NCBI RefSeq assembly: GCF_045032955.1
Contig: NZ_JBJFZU010000005.1
Coordinates: forward strand, 186,001-250,000
Source: Ornithinicoccus sp045032955
Lineage (GTDB): Bacteria; Actinomycetota; Actinomycetes; Actinomycetales; Dermatophilaceae
Reading direction: 5' to 3'
DNA length: 64,000 bases
In this document: piece by piece, positions 16,401 through 24,219 of the stretch
Layout of the letters: every line of letters begins with the position of its first letter
Numbering within the stretch: the first letter of the stretch is position 1
Made by a program: the position numbers and the translations under genes
Notes under the pieces: generated by a model
Database searches by the model: none
What the model was told of the DNA's origin: nothing
The model's input: the letters and a program-made list of their open reading frames with translations, nothing else

Positions 16401-16829
16401 CCACTCGGAGGTGTACTTGAGCACCGACTCCCGGCACTTGGCGTTGAACGCCTCGATCCCCAGCCCGAGGATCTCCTCCTTGGTCTTGATCCCCAGCTGG
16501 TCCATCGCCTCCAGCTCGGCGGGCAGCCCGTGGGTGTCCCAGCCGAAGCGCCGCTCCACCCGGTGCCCGCGCATCGTCTGGTACCGCGGCACGACGTCCT
16601 TGACGTAGCCGGTGAGCAGGTGGCCGTAGTGCGGCAGGCCGTTCGCGAAGGGCGGACCGTCGTAGAAGACGTACTCCCCGGCACCGTTCTCGCCGGCGTC
16701 CCGCTGCTCGACGCTCCGGGCGAAGGTGCCGTGCTCCTCCCAGTAGGCCAGCACGGCCTGCTCGATCTCCGGGAAGCGCGGTGAGGAGGTCAACGCCTGG
16801 GCGGAGGTGCTGGACAGGGGGTAGGCCAT
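13461..16829 (-). CDS. ileS: Isoleucyl-tRNA synthetase
   Basis: 1122 residues, class I aminoacyl-tRNA synthetase charging tRNA-Ile. The HIGH-type motif is in FANGLPHYGHLLTGY, KMSKS in GQKMSKSLKNYPD, with the CP1 editing domain between. The length and the C-terminal region fit the long eukaryote-like IleS type of actinobacteria. ATG 16829 follows AGGAG by 8 nt; longer upstream frames would run through the T-box leader and are rejected. Confidence 0.97.
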   Translation of the reverse strand: MAYPLSSTSAQALTSSPRFPEIEQAVLAYWEEHGTFARSVEQRDAGENGAGEYVFYDGPPFANGLPHYGHLLTGYVKDVVPRYQTMRGHRVERRFGWDTHGLPAELEAMDQLGIKTKEEILGLGIEAFNAKCRESVLKYTSEWEDYVTRQARWVDFGNDYKTLNVDYMESVLWAFKSLFDKGLVYEGFRVLPYCWNDQTPLSNHELRMDDEVYQVRQDPAVTVGARLLPAEGSGGGDGAVSEREDLLAGALALVWTTTPWTLPANLAIMVGEDIEYVLVQGSLPGEEGDATEPQRYLIARERLASYARELGEEPQVLGSWTGAELAGRAYRPPFSYYEGWERAHRIVVAEFVTTTDGTGLVHTAGAFGEDDKVVTDREGIEPVMPVGADGAFLSPVDEYAGMLVFDANAPIQDHLKAATRNQTSAGRSERGEQGSVTEGTVLLRRESYAHSYPHCWRCRQPLIYKAVSSWFVEVTKIKDDMLRTNEQITWVPEHVKHGQFGRWLENARDWSISRNRFWGSPIPVWRSDDPAYPRIDVYGSLAEIEADFGTLPRDRDGDVDLHRPFVDELTRPNPDDPRPEGERSTMRRVEDVLDVWFDSGSMSYAQVHYPFENEQWFDDHFPADFIVEYIGQTRGWFYTLHILATALFDRPAFSTCLSHGIVLGSDGQKMSKSLKNYPDVREVFDRDGADAMRWFLMSSPILRGGNLVVTEQGIRDGVRQTMIPLWNAWYFFGLYANAAGHQARWSTSSTHELDRYLLAKTREFVTTTQEAYDGNEIAVAADTIRDFVDVLTNWYIRRSRDRFWAEDAAAFDTLYTVLEVTCRVAAPLLPLLTEEVWRGLTGGESVHLTDWPEADDLPADPELVAAMDTVREVCSAALALRKARGLRVRLPLATLTVATAHPQGLADLADLVREEVNVREVRVLDVAQASSADIGVEQRLVVNARAAGPRLGKQVQAAIKGSKSGDWSVAEDGTVTSGGLALVEGEFTLETVVSGGDADSGTATSMLRGHGGGFVVLDTEVSEDLAQEGLARDLVRAVQGARKDAGLDIADRISLTVVGDDDVWGAAMAHQQLVMSETLAVQFGAAGTGQVLPPARDGAYRTGATLDGERTVELMISKVEAR

Positions 16830-16837
16830 GGCAGTGG

Positions 16838-17062
16838 CTCCTGGTCTCGGGTGCGTCGTGGTCGTCCTGCGTGCCACGAGGACGACACCTGCCGGGTATG
16901 CGCCCGGTCGGCACCGCGGTACCACCTCGCTTGCGCAGCACTCGCTGCACCACTCTGCTCAGCTGTGTCGGGCATACCCGTCCGGGTCTAGTGGGCGCAC
17001 CCGCCGGGTGCGGGGGCCGTTCTTCCGGAAGGCTCGCCGCTGATGACGGCTCGGACGCCTGC
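16838..17062 (-). promoter_or_regulatory. T-box leader (Ile) upstream of ileS
   Basis: On the minus strand the T-box consensus TGGTACCGCG occupies 16924-16915, in an AGCGAGGTGG context expected for tRNA 3'-end pairing. A specifier-loop candidate ATC (Ile) lies at 17044-17042 in GTCATCAG, near the 5' end of the leader. A TAGCAT hexamer at 17072-17067 could be the -10. No T-run terminator is seen. The Shine-Dalgarno AGGAG (16842-16838) lies just downstream, and GTCGTCCT/AGGACGAC arms (16886-16861) precede it, so control of translation initiation, as in other actinobacterial ileS T-boxes, is most likely. Confidence 0.88.
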
Positions 17063-17115
17063 CCCCATGCTAACGCTGCGCCGACGGGCGCACGAGCACG
17101 AATGCCTGGGGGGGG

Positions 17116-17144
17116 TTGCCCGATCCGGCGACGGTAGGTAGCGT
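17116..17144 (+). promoter_or_regulatory. Candidate promoter of the peptide/YcaO operon
   Basis: TTGCCC (17116-17121) and TAGCGT (17139-17144) are separated by 17 bp, placing a start near 17151 and a leader of about 50 nt before the small peptide gene. The region between this promoter and the T-box leader carries divergent signals only. Confidence 0.4.
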
Positions 17145-17200
17145 CGAGCGCACCACGACAGAGTTTCACTCGAGGTGGAGCTCGGATGGAGGTAGAGAAG

Positions 17201-17302
17201 ATGGCTTGCGTCTCCTACAACATGTCCGCAGCGATCGACAGGAACGAGGTTGACCCGGCTGAGCTGGAGAGCCTCGTCGCCACGTGGGGCACCACCGAGT
17301 GA
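17201..17302 (+). CDS. Putative RiPP precursor peptide, N-terminal core with follower
   Basis: 33 residues. ATG 17201 is 7 nt after GGAGGT (17188-17193); an in-frame ATG at 17186 would add five residues. The peptide reads Met, the hexapeptide ACVSYN, then a second Met followed by SAAIDRN, DPAELESLVA and ending WGTTE. Bottromycin precursors, as I recall them, have the same plan: Met, short core, then an M-T-A follower with acidic helix, ESWG near the end. Its stop overlaps the start of a YcaO gene. The core would be ACVSYN, with Cys3 as azoline or amidine site. Strong candidate, product unknown. Confidence 0.75.
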   Translation: MACVSYNMSAAIDRNEVDPAELESLVATWGTTE

Positions 17303-18693
17303 CCTTCACATCATGGCGAAGGACGGCCGGGGAGCTCACGCTCCCCGGCCGTCCTTTCCTGTGGGGCGGGCGGGGCGAGCGCGAGCTCTCCGGGGAGCAG
17401 GCCTGGGCCCGGATCCACGGGGACCTGGACGACCTGGGCTGGACGAGCAGCGCCCGGTGGGCCGAGCGGGACGGGCCGAGCACCGCCCAGTGCATCCTGC
17501 GCGACGGCGGCGGCACCGAGGTCGAGCTGGGCGTGGGGGCAGGCAAGGGCCGGCTGGACGTCGCCCTCGTGGGTTCGCACTTCGAGGCGCTCGAGCACGC
17601 GGTCACCGGACCGTCCTGGGCGGAGGGACTCCCGGTCACCACCACCCTGCGCGGTGACCCGGAGCTGACCGGGGCCTGGGCGGGCGAGGAGTGGGTGGGC
17701 CTGCTGCCGGACACCGCCCGGCTCACCACCCTGCGGGCCACCGCGCTGGGGCCCGGGGAGGACTTCCCGGCGCCGGTCTTCCGCAGCGCACCCTGGCTGC
17801 TGGACGACACCCCGGAAGTGGACCTGCTGCGCCGACGGACGGGCGACGACACGGACTACCGCGCCGTCGCGGCCTACGCCAGCAACAGCGGCAGCGCGAT
17901 CGGAGCGACCGCGGACGAGGCGATCCTGCACGGGCTGAACGAGGCCGTGGAGCGGGACGCCCTCTCGCTGTTCCTGCTGCTGCACGTCCTCGGCGGCGGG
18001 CCGGTACCGCCCCGGCTCACCGTCCCGGAGGAGGACCACGAGCTGGCGGCATGCCTGGCCTCGGCGGAGGAGGCCCTGGGGTCCCCGATCGCGGTGCTGG
18101 ACATCACCACCGACCTCGGGATCCCCACCGTGCTGTGCCTGGCCGGGACCGGGACCGCGACCCCGGTCTACGGGTCGGGGGCGTCCCTGGACCCCCGCGT
18201 CGCGGTGGAGCGGGCACTCACCGAGATCGTCCAGGGGCACCTGCTGCGCCGGGCCGTCCAGGACCCCGGGGGCACCCAGGCTTCCGGCGCGACCCGGCCC
18301 ACGGGGCCCGGTCCCCACTACCTGCGCCTCGCGCGGGAGCAGTCGGTCCAGCACCAGGCCGTGCAGGACCGCTTCGTCAGCCAGCCCGCGCTGCTGCGGT
18401 GCGCGACCCTCCGGCTCGGCGACCTGTCACCGCCCGAACGGGTGGAGCCGGTGCCGGAGAGGGCGGCCTGCGACCAGCCCCTGTCGGTGCCGGACCAGGT
18501 GGCCGCGGTGGTGCGCCGGCTCGAGGACGCCGGGCACCGGGTCGGCTGGGTGCCGCTGCACACCTTCGGCTCCGGCACCACCGTGGGGCAGGTGCACGTG
18601 CCCGGCCTCGAGTCGTTCCACCAGGTGCTCGTCGGGCACGCTCCCCGTCCCGGCGCCCGGGCCCGCCGACTGCGGGAGCGCGTTCAGGTCTGA
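17299..18693 (+). CDS. YcaO-domain protein (ATP-dependent backbone modification)
   Basis: 464 residues from GTG 17299, which overlaps the peptide stop (GTGA); GTG 17284 is an alternative. YcaO hallmarks are ASNSGSAIGATADEAILHGL (Ser195 on, Glu207), NEAVERD (Glu215, Glu218, Arg219) and ERALTEIVQGH (Glu309, Gln312), which bind ATP/Mg. YcaO proteins activate peptide amide bonds to form azolines, thioamides or amidines. No partner E1-like or TfuA protein is present, so a stand-alone type as in bottromycin-like pathways fits. It ends 10 nt inside the convergent methyltransferase gene. Confidence 0.88.
   Translation: MTFTSWRRTAGELTLPGRPFLWGGRGERELSGEQAWARIHGDLDDLGWTSSARWAERDGPSTAQCILRDGGGTEVELGVGAGKGRLDVALVGSHFEALEHAVTGPSWAEGLPVTTTLRGDPELTGAWAGEEWVGLLPDTARLTTLRATALGPGEDFPAPVFRSAPWLLDDTPEVDLLRRRTGDDTDYRAVAAYASNSGSAIGATADEAILHGLNEAVERDALSLFLLLHVLGGGPVPPRLTVPEEDHELAACLASAEEALGSPIAVLDITTDLGIPTVLCLAGTGTATPVYGSGASLDPRVAVERALTEIVQGHLLRRAVQDPGGTQASGATRPTGPGPHYLRLAREQSVQHQAVQDRFVSQPALLRCATLRLGDLSPPERVEPVPERAACDQPLSVPDQVAAVVRRLEDAGHRVGWVPLHTFGSGTTVGQVHVPGLESFHQVLVGHAPRPGARARRLRERVQV
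17321..17354 (+). terminator. 14-bp perfect hairpin just after the precursor stop
   Basis: GGACGGCCGGGGAG (17321-17334) pairs perfectly with CTCCCCGGCCGTCC (17341-17354) around a 6-nt loop and is followed by TTTCCTGT. It lies 18 nt beyond the peptide stop and within the first codons of the YcaO frame. It could attenuate read-through so that precursor exceeds enzyme, stabilise the precursor 3' end, or affect YcaO initiation. Confidence 0.65.
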
Positions 18694-19565
18694 GGGTCCG
18701 GCCCCACGCTCAGCAGGGTCGCCCCGGCCCCGTCCTGATCCAGGCGGGCGTACGGGCGCAGACCCGCCGCACCCACCGCCGCGAGGATCTGGGCGGCGGT
18801 CCACCGGCAGCGGCCGCGTGCGCTCAACCGCCAGTCCCGCGCCAGGGTGAGGATGTCGTCGCTCGTCTCGCCGGGGCGGGGGTCCGCGAGGGCGGCGACG
18901 ACCACGCGGCCTCCGGGGCGAAGCGTTGCGGCGACCGACCCGACCGCGGCGGCCGCCTCGTCCTGGGACAGCATCGGCAGCGACAGCCAGACCAGGTCGT
19001 AGCCCTGCTCCGGCTCGAGGTCGACGACGTTCCCCTCTTCCAGCTCGACCTGGTCCGCGCAGCCACGGCTGGCCACGACGTGCCGGGCCAGGGCGAGGAC
19101 CGTGCCGTCCACGTCGATCCCGTGCACCCGGGCGCCGGGCCGGGCCCGGGCGACGGCGCTCGCCACGCCGGCCACGCCGGTGCCCACGTCCAGCATCCGG
19201 AAGTCGCCGTCCAGCAGGTGGAGCAGCCCCGCGTCCTCGCTGGCGAGGACCTCCAGCGCCGACAGCAGCTCCTGCCCCGACGCGAGTCCGGTCTCCAAGG
19301 AGTCCTCGGCATCGACCCGTGCCGGGTCCCCGAGGACGAGCGCGGACGCCTCAGCCAGCTCACGACGCACCGACCGCTGCCGAGGGGCATCGGCAGCGCT
19401 GTCGCCGTCGGCTCGGCCCCAGCGCCGTCGCGCCACCTCCCGGAGCCGGTGCAGCGCCTCGGCGCCGGGCTCGTCGGTCCACGGGGCGGGGGCCGGCCGG
19501 GCCAGCGCCGCCGCCAGCCAGAGCGCCTCGGCGGCCTGCCGTGCGATCGGGTCCTCCTGGCTCAT
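18684..19565 (-). CDS. Class I SAM-dependent methyltransferase
   Basis: 293 residues from ATG 19565, 7 nt after AAGGA. The Rossmann motif I is MLDVGTGVAGVASAVA, motif II HGIDVDGTVLALA, followed by VELEEGNVVDLE and YDLVWLSLPMLS. A 110-residue helical N-terminus resembles O-methyltransferases of natural-product pathways. It converges on the YcaO gene with a 10-nt overlap, so it could methylate the YcaO product. The opposite strand means separate regulation, and co-function is inferred from adjacency only. Confidence 0.8.
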   Translation of the reverse strand: MSQEDPIARQAAEALWLAAALARPAPAPWTDEPGAEALHRLREVARRRWGRADGDSAADAPRQRSVRRELAEASALVLGDPARVDAEDSLETGLASGQELLSALEVLASEDAGLLHLLDGDFRMLDVGTGVAGVASAVARARPGARVHGIDVDGTVLALARHVVASRGCADQVELEEGNVVDLEPEQGYDLVWLSLPMLSQDEAAAAVGSVAATLRPGGRVVVAALADPRPGETSDDILTLARDWRLSARGRCRWTAAQILAAVGAAGLRPYARLDQDGAGATLLSVGPDPQT

Positions 19566-19592
19566 GCAGTCGTCCTTCCGGAGCACGACGAA

Positions 19593-19619
19593 GGGCCGGG
19601 AGCATCCCGCTCCCGGCCC
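19593..19619 (-). terminator. Hairpin terminator after the AGCS symporter gene
   Basis: GGGCCGGGAGC (19593-19603) and GCTCCCGGCCC (19609-19619) form an 11-bp perfect stem with a 5-nt loop, 20 bp past the symporter stop and upstream of the methyltransferase start. No T run follows, as is common at high GC. Confidence 0.7.
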
Positions 19620-19639
19620 GTCGTCTCAGCGGTATGCCG

Positions 19640-21289
19640 TCAGCGGCGGTCGCGCGGCACGGTGGCCCCGCCCGAGCCGAAGCCGTCGTCGTCCGGGTCC
19701 GCGAGGCGGTTGCGCCCGGTGGCGTCGACGACCTGGTTCTCGTCGGCCAGGTCTTCCACCGCGTGCTCCTTCTCGTGGTCCAGGTTGCCCAGGTCGTAGA
19801 GCTTGCCCGAGCGGTAGTCGGCCCAGTACTCCTTCATCTCCCGCTTGATGACCGGGAGCAGGAAGTAGACACCGAGCAGGTTCACGAAGGCGCAGAGGAA
19901 GAGGATGACGTTGGTGAAGTCGATCAGCTGACCGAAGGACACCACGCAGCCCATGACCGTGAAGATCAGGAAGACGCCGCGGTAGATCGCGACCGAGGTC
20001 TTGCTGTCGTTGAAGAGGTACGCCCAGGCCCGCTGCCCGTAGTAGGACCAGGTGATCAGCGTCGAGATCGCGAACAGCGTCACCGCCAGCGCCAGGATGT
20101 ACGGGAACCAGCTGATCGAGGACTCGAAGGCGTCCGAGGTGAGGACCACACCGTCGGCGGAGACCTCGTCCTCGAAGTACGCCGTCCGCGACTCGTTGAA
20201 GAAGGGGGTGTCGGCGATGACGATGGTCAGGGCCGTCATGGTGCAGATGAGGACCGTGTCGATGAGCGGCTCGAAGAGCGCGACGAAGCCCTCGGAGACG
20301 GGGCGACGGGTCTTGACCACCGAGTGCGCGATGGGCGCGGAGCCCAGGCCGGCCTCGTTGGAGAAGGCCGAGCGCTGCAGACCCACGATCAGCGCACCGA
20401 GCACACCGCCGGCCACGCTCTCCGGGTTGAACGCGCCACCCACGATGTCGACGACGGCGCCGGGGACCTGACCGATGTTGGTGAGGATGACGAAGAGGCA
20501 GGCCAGCACGTAGATGCCACCCATGAACGGCACCAGGGTCGAGGTGACCCGGCCGATCGACTTCATCCCGCCGATGATGACGGCACCGATGAGGGCGGCG
20601 ATGATGAGGCCGATCCCGAACTGCCAGCCGAGCACGGCGAACGGGGACTCCTCGCCGCCGGTGACCGACACCAGCTGGGCGTAGGTCTGGTTGGACTGGA
20701 ACATGTTGCCGCCGGCCACGCCGAACAGCAGGATGGCGACGGCGAACATGCCGGTGAGGCCGACGGAGATGAACTTCGGGAACCGGCTGAACGCCACCGG
20801 GAGGTACTTGAACGGGCCACCGGAGACGGTGCCGTCAGCCCGGATCTCCCGGTACTTCACACCCAGGGTGCACTCGGCGAACTTGGTCGCCATGCCCAGC
20901 AGACCCGCGATGATCATCCAGAACGTCGCACCCGGACCACCCATGACCACCGCGGCACCCACACCGGCGATGTTGCCCAGGCCGACGGTGCCGGAGACGG
21001 CCGAGGTCAGCGCCTGATAGTGCGGGATCTCGCCGGGGTCGTCGTCCGAGGAGAACTTGCCGCGGACCACCTTGGTCGCGAGCCCGAGCCCGCGAGCCTG
21101 CGGGAAGCCGAGGTAGACGGTGATGACGATCGCGCCGACCAGCAGCCAGGCCACGATCCAGGGCATCGGGAAGAAGCTCGGCGACCAGAAGAGCACCGCG
21201 TCGAACCACACGGTGAGGTTGGTGAAGGAGCTGTCGACCGCGTTCTCGATGGACACCAGCCAGGCTGGATCATCGGTGACGGTTGTCAT
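19640..21289 (-). CDS. Sodium:alanine symporter family protein (AGCS)
   Basis: 549 residues from ATG 21289; an in-frame ATG at 21316 is possible and neither start has a clear ribosome site. Multi-pass transporter importing alanine or glycine with sodium. Family motifs are TSAVSGTVGLGNIAGVGAAV, GGPGATFWMIIAGLLGMATK, AECTLGVKYRE and the highly conserved FSNEAGLGSAPIAHS. The hydrophilic acidic C-terminus is cytoplasmic. The gene is transcribed alone; the 188-bp region toward valS contains two CGTGACC direct repeats near 21368-21385. Confidence 0.93.
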   Translation of the reverse strand: MTTVTDDPAWLVSIENAVDSSFTNLTVWFDAVLFWSPSFFPMPWIVAWLLVGAIVITVYLGFPQARGLGLATKVVRGKFSSDDDPGEIPHYQALTSAVSGTVGLGNIAGVGAAVVMGGPGATFWMIIAGLLGMATKFAECTLGVKYREIRADGTVSGGPFKYLPVAFSRFPKFISVGLTGMFAVAILLFGVAGGNMFQSNQTYAQLVSVTGGEESPFAVLGWQFGIGLIIAALIGAVIIGGMKSIGRVTSTLVPFMGGIYVLACLFVILTNIGQVPGAVVDIVGGAFNPESVAGGVLGALIVGLQRSAFSNEAGLGSAPIAHSVVKTRRPVSEGFVALFEPLIDTVLICTMTALTIVIADTPFFNESRTAYFEDEVSADGVVLTSDAFESSISWFPYILALAVTLFAISTLITWSYYGQRAWAYLFNDSKTSVAIYRGVFLIFTVMGCVVSFGQLIDFTNVILFLCAFVNLLGVYFLLPVIKREMKEYWADYRSGKLYDLGNLDHEKEHAVEDLADENQVVDATGRNRLADPDDDGFGSGGATVPRDRR

Positions 21290-21477
21290 AGGAAGTGGCA
21301 CGGGTGACGTCAACATGCGTCACACTGTTTGCCACATCGAGGAGCCGGTCAACGACATACCTTGATCGTGACCAAAACGTGACCCGATCGGGGAACACCG
21401 TCGCGGTGATCCTTCGTTGAGTCCCCGCCCGTTCACCGGCACCGGTGGCGCTCCGGCGGTCTGGGACAATGACCGGC

Positions 21478-24210
21478 ATGACTGCACCACGTCGCCTCGA
21501 TCCCCCACGCCCGGCCGAGCTCCCCGACCGCCCCACCGTCGACGGGCTCGAGGACACCTGGGTCACGGTCTGGAAGGACTCGGACGTCTACGCCTTCGAC
21601 CGGGAGTCCGCGCTGGCTCCGGGGACCACCCGTGACCAGATCTTCTCGATCGACACGCCTCCCCCGACGGCCTCGGGGGCGCTGCACCTGGGCCACGTCT
21701 TCGGCTACACCCAGGCCGACTGCCTGGCCCGCTACCAGCGGATGCGGGGCAAGCACGTCTTCTACCCGATCGGCTGGGACGACAACGGGCTGCCGACCGA
21801 GCGCAGGGTGCAGAACTACTACGGCGTCCGCGGCGACGCCACCCTGCCGTACGACCCCGACTTCGAGCCGCCGCAGCGCGGTGGCGGCAAGAGCACCAAG
21901 GCCGCCGACCAGAAGCCGATCGGACGCGCCAACTTCATCGAGCTCTGCGAGGAGCTCACCGTGCTGGACGAGAAGACCTTCGAGGACACCTTCCGCCGGC
22001 TCGGCCTGTCCCTGGACTGGGGCGTGCAGTACCGCACCATCGAGGACCGCTCCCGGGCGGTGGCGCAGCAGGCGTTCCTGCGCAACCTGGCCCGCGGGGA
22101 GGCCTACCAGGCGGAGGCGCCCGGGCTGTGGGACATCACCTTCCAGACCGCGGTGGCGCAGGCCGAGCTGGAGGCGCGCGACTACCCCGGCGCCTACCAC
22201 CGGGTGGCCTTCCACCGCAGGGGTGACGACGCGTCCGGCGGACCGGTGCACATCGAGACGACCCGACCCGAGCTGATCCCGGCCGTGGTGGCGCTGATCG
22301 CGCACCCCGACGACGAGCGGTATGCCGACCTCTTCGGCAGCACCGTCACCTCGCCGCTGTTCGGGGTCCCGGTCCCGGTGCTCGCGCACCCCGCCGCGGA
22401 GGTGGACAAGGGCGCCGGCATCGCGATGTGCTGCACCTTCGGCGACATGACCGACGTCCAGTGGTGGCGCGAGCTGGACCTGCCGACCCGCTCCGTGGTC
22501 GGCCGCTCTGGCCGGCTGCACGCGGACACCCCGGAGTGGCTGGCCGGTGGCCCGGGCGCCGAGCTCTACGCCGAGAAGCTGGCCGGGAAGACCACGTTCA
22601 GCGCCCGCGAGGCGGTGGTGGCCGCGCTGCGCGAGTCCGGGGACCTGGACGGCGAGCCCGCCCCCACCCAGCGCAAAGCCAACTTCTACGAGAACGGCGA
22701 GAAGCCGCTGGAGATCGTCACCAGCCGGCAGTGGTTCATCCGCAACGGCGGCAAGGACGCCCAGCTGCGTGAGGAGCTGGTCGGCCGCGGCGAGGACATC
22801 GACTTCCACCCGGCGTTCATGCGCTCCCGCTACCGCAACTGGGTGGAGGGCCTGAACGGGGACTGGCTGATCAGCCGGCAGCGCTTCTTCGGGGTGCCCT
22901 TCCCGGTCTGGTACGGCCTCGACGAGCACGGTGAGCCCGACCACGACCGGGTCCTGGTGCCCGCGGAGGCGCAGCTCCCGGTGGACCCGGTCAGCGACGT
23001 GCCCGAGGGCTACACCGAGGACCAGCGCGACGTGCCCGGCGGGTTCACCGCCGACACCGACATCATGGACACCTGGGCGACCAGCTCGCTGTCCCCGCAC
23101 ATCGCGGGCGGCTGGCCGGTGGCCGAGCGCCCGACGGGTGAGCTCGGCAACGACCCGGAGCTCTTCGCCGCGGTCTTCCCGATGGACATGCGCCCGCAGG
23201 GGCACGACATCATCCGCACCTGGCTGTTCGCGACCGTCGTCCGCGCCCACCACGAGCACGGCACCGTGCCGTGGCACCACGCCTACCTCAACGGCTGGAT
23301 CCTGGACCCGGACCGCAAGAAGATGTCCAAGTCCAAGGGCAACGCCACCACCCCGCAGGGGATGCTGGAGCAGCACGGCACCGACGCGGTCCGCTACTGG
23401 GCGGCCGCCGCGCGCCCCGGTGTGGACACCGTCGACGACCCGGGCCAGATCAAGGTCGGCCGCCGGCTGGCGATCAAGCTGCTCAACGCGAGCAAGTTCG
23501 CGCTGAGCTTCGGCGAGCTGCCCGAGGGCGGCACCGAGGCCGAGCTGGTCACCGAGCCGCTGGACCGGGCGATGCTCGCCGGCCTGGCTGCGGTGGTGGA
23601 CCGGGCGACCCGGTCCTACGAGGCCTGGGACTACTCGGCGGCGCTGGACGCCACCGAGTCGTTCTTCTGGGCGTTCTGCGACGACTACCTCGAGCTGGTC
23701 AAGGAGCGCGCCTACGGTGGCGACCTCGCCTCCGGGGGCGCGACCGGCGACGACGTGGACCCGTCCACCCTCTCGGCGCGTGCCGCGCTGCGGCTGGCCC
23801 TGGGGGTGCAGCTACGGCTGCTCGCCCCGGTGCTGTCCTTCGCCACCGAGGAGGTCTGGTCCTGGTGGCACCACGAGGGCAGCTCGGTGCACGTGCAGCC
23901 CTGGCCGACGGTGGAGGAGCTGACCCCCGCCCTGGGCGGGGCCGGCGACACCGACGCCGACGCCGAGCTGCTGGGCACCGTCGGCCAGGCCCTGGCCGGT
24001 CTGCGCCGCGCCAAGTCCGAGGCCAAGGTCAAGATGCGCACCGAGATCTCGACGGGCACCGTGGCCGGGACCTCGCTGGAGCTGGATCGGGTCCGCGCAG
24101 CGATGCGCGACCTCAAGGCCGCCGGCAAGGTCACCGGCGAGCTCGACCTGGTCGAGGCCGACGCGCTGGAGGTGCGCGACGTCGTCCTGGTCAGCGAGGA
24201 GCCGACCTAG
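21478..24210 (+). CDS. valS: Valyl-tRNA synthetase
   Basis: 910 residues. Charges tRNA-Val; class I with the HIGH-type motif in PPPTASGALHLGHVFGYTQ, KMSKS in DRKKMSKSKGN, and an editing domain with IETTRPELIPAVVALIAHP. ATG 21478 lies 7 nt after GACAAT with no Shine-Dalgarno, suggesting a leaderless transcript; ATG 21469 is less likely because it overlaps that hexamer. Unlike ileS, no T-box is visible upstream. Confidence 0.96.
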   Translation: MTAPRRLDPPRPAELPDRPTVDGLEDTWVTVWKDSDVYAFDRESALAPGTTRDQIFSIDTPPPTASGALHLGHVFGYTQADCLARYQRMRGKHVFYPIGWDDNGLPTERRVQNYYGVRGDATLPYDPDFEPPQRGGGKSTKAADQKPIGRANFIELCEELTVLDEKTFEDTFRRLGLSLDWGVQYRTIEDRSRAVAQQAFLRNLARGEAYQAEAPGLWDITFQTAVAQAELEARDYPGAYHRVAFHRRGDDASGGPVHIETTRPELIPAVVALIAHPDDERYADLFGSTVTSPLFGVPVPVLAHPAAEVDKGAGIAMCCTFGDMTDVQWWRELDLPTRSVVGRSGRLHADTPEWLAGGPGAELYAEKLAGKTTFSAREAVVAALRESGDLDGEPAPTQRKANFYENGEKPLEIVTSRQWFIRNGGKDAQLREELVGRGEDIDFHPAFMRSRYRNWVEGLNGDWLISRQRFFGVPFPVWYGLDEHGEPDHDRVLVPAEAQLPVDPVSDVPEGYTEDQRDVPGGFTADTDIMDTWATSSLSPHIAGGWPVAERPTGELGNDPELFAAVFPMDMRPQGHDIIRTWLFATVVRAHHEHGTVPWHHAYLNGWILDPDRKKMSKSKGNATTPQGMLEQHGTDAVRYWAAAARPGVDTVDDPGQIKVGRRLAIKLLNASKFALSFGELPEGGTEAELVTEPLDRAMLAGLAAVVDRATRSYEAWDYSAALDATESFFWAFCDDYLELVKERAYGGDLASGGATGDDVDPSTLSARAALRLALGVQLRLLAPVLSFATEEVWSWWHHEGSSVHVQPWPTVEELTPALGGAGDTDADAELLGTVGQALAGLRRAKSEAKVKMRTEISTGTVAGTSLELDRVRAAMRDLKAAGKVTGELDLVEADALEVRDVVLVSEEPT

Positions 24211-24219
24211 GGTGGGGTG

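Noticed and set aside
13398..16784. 1128-residue plus-strand frame opposite ileS
   Set aside because: Antisense shadow of ileS with His/Arg/Pro/Gln-rich composition; ileS has complete motifs.
21290..21477. T-box upstream of valS
   Set aside because: No TGGNACCGCG element or specifier stem in the 188-bp gap.
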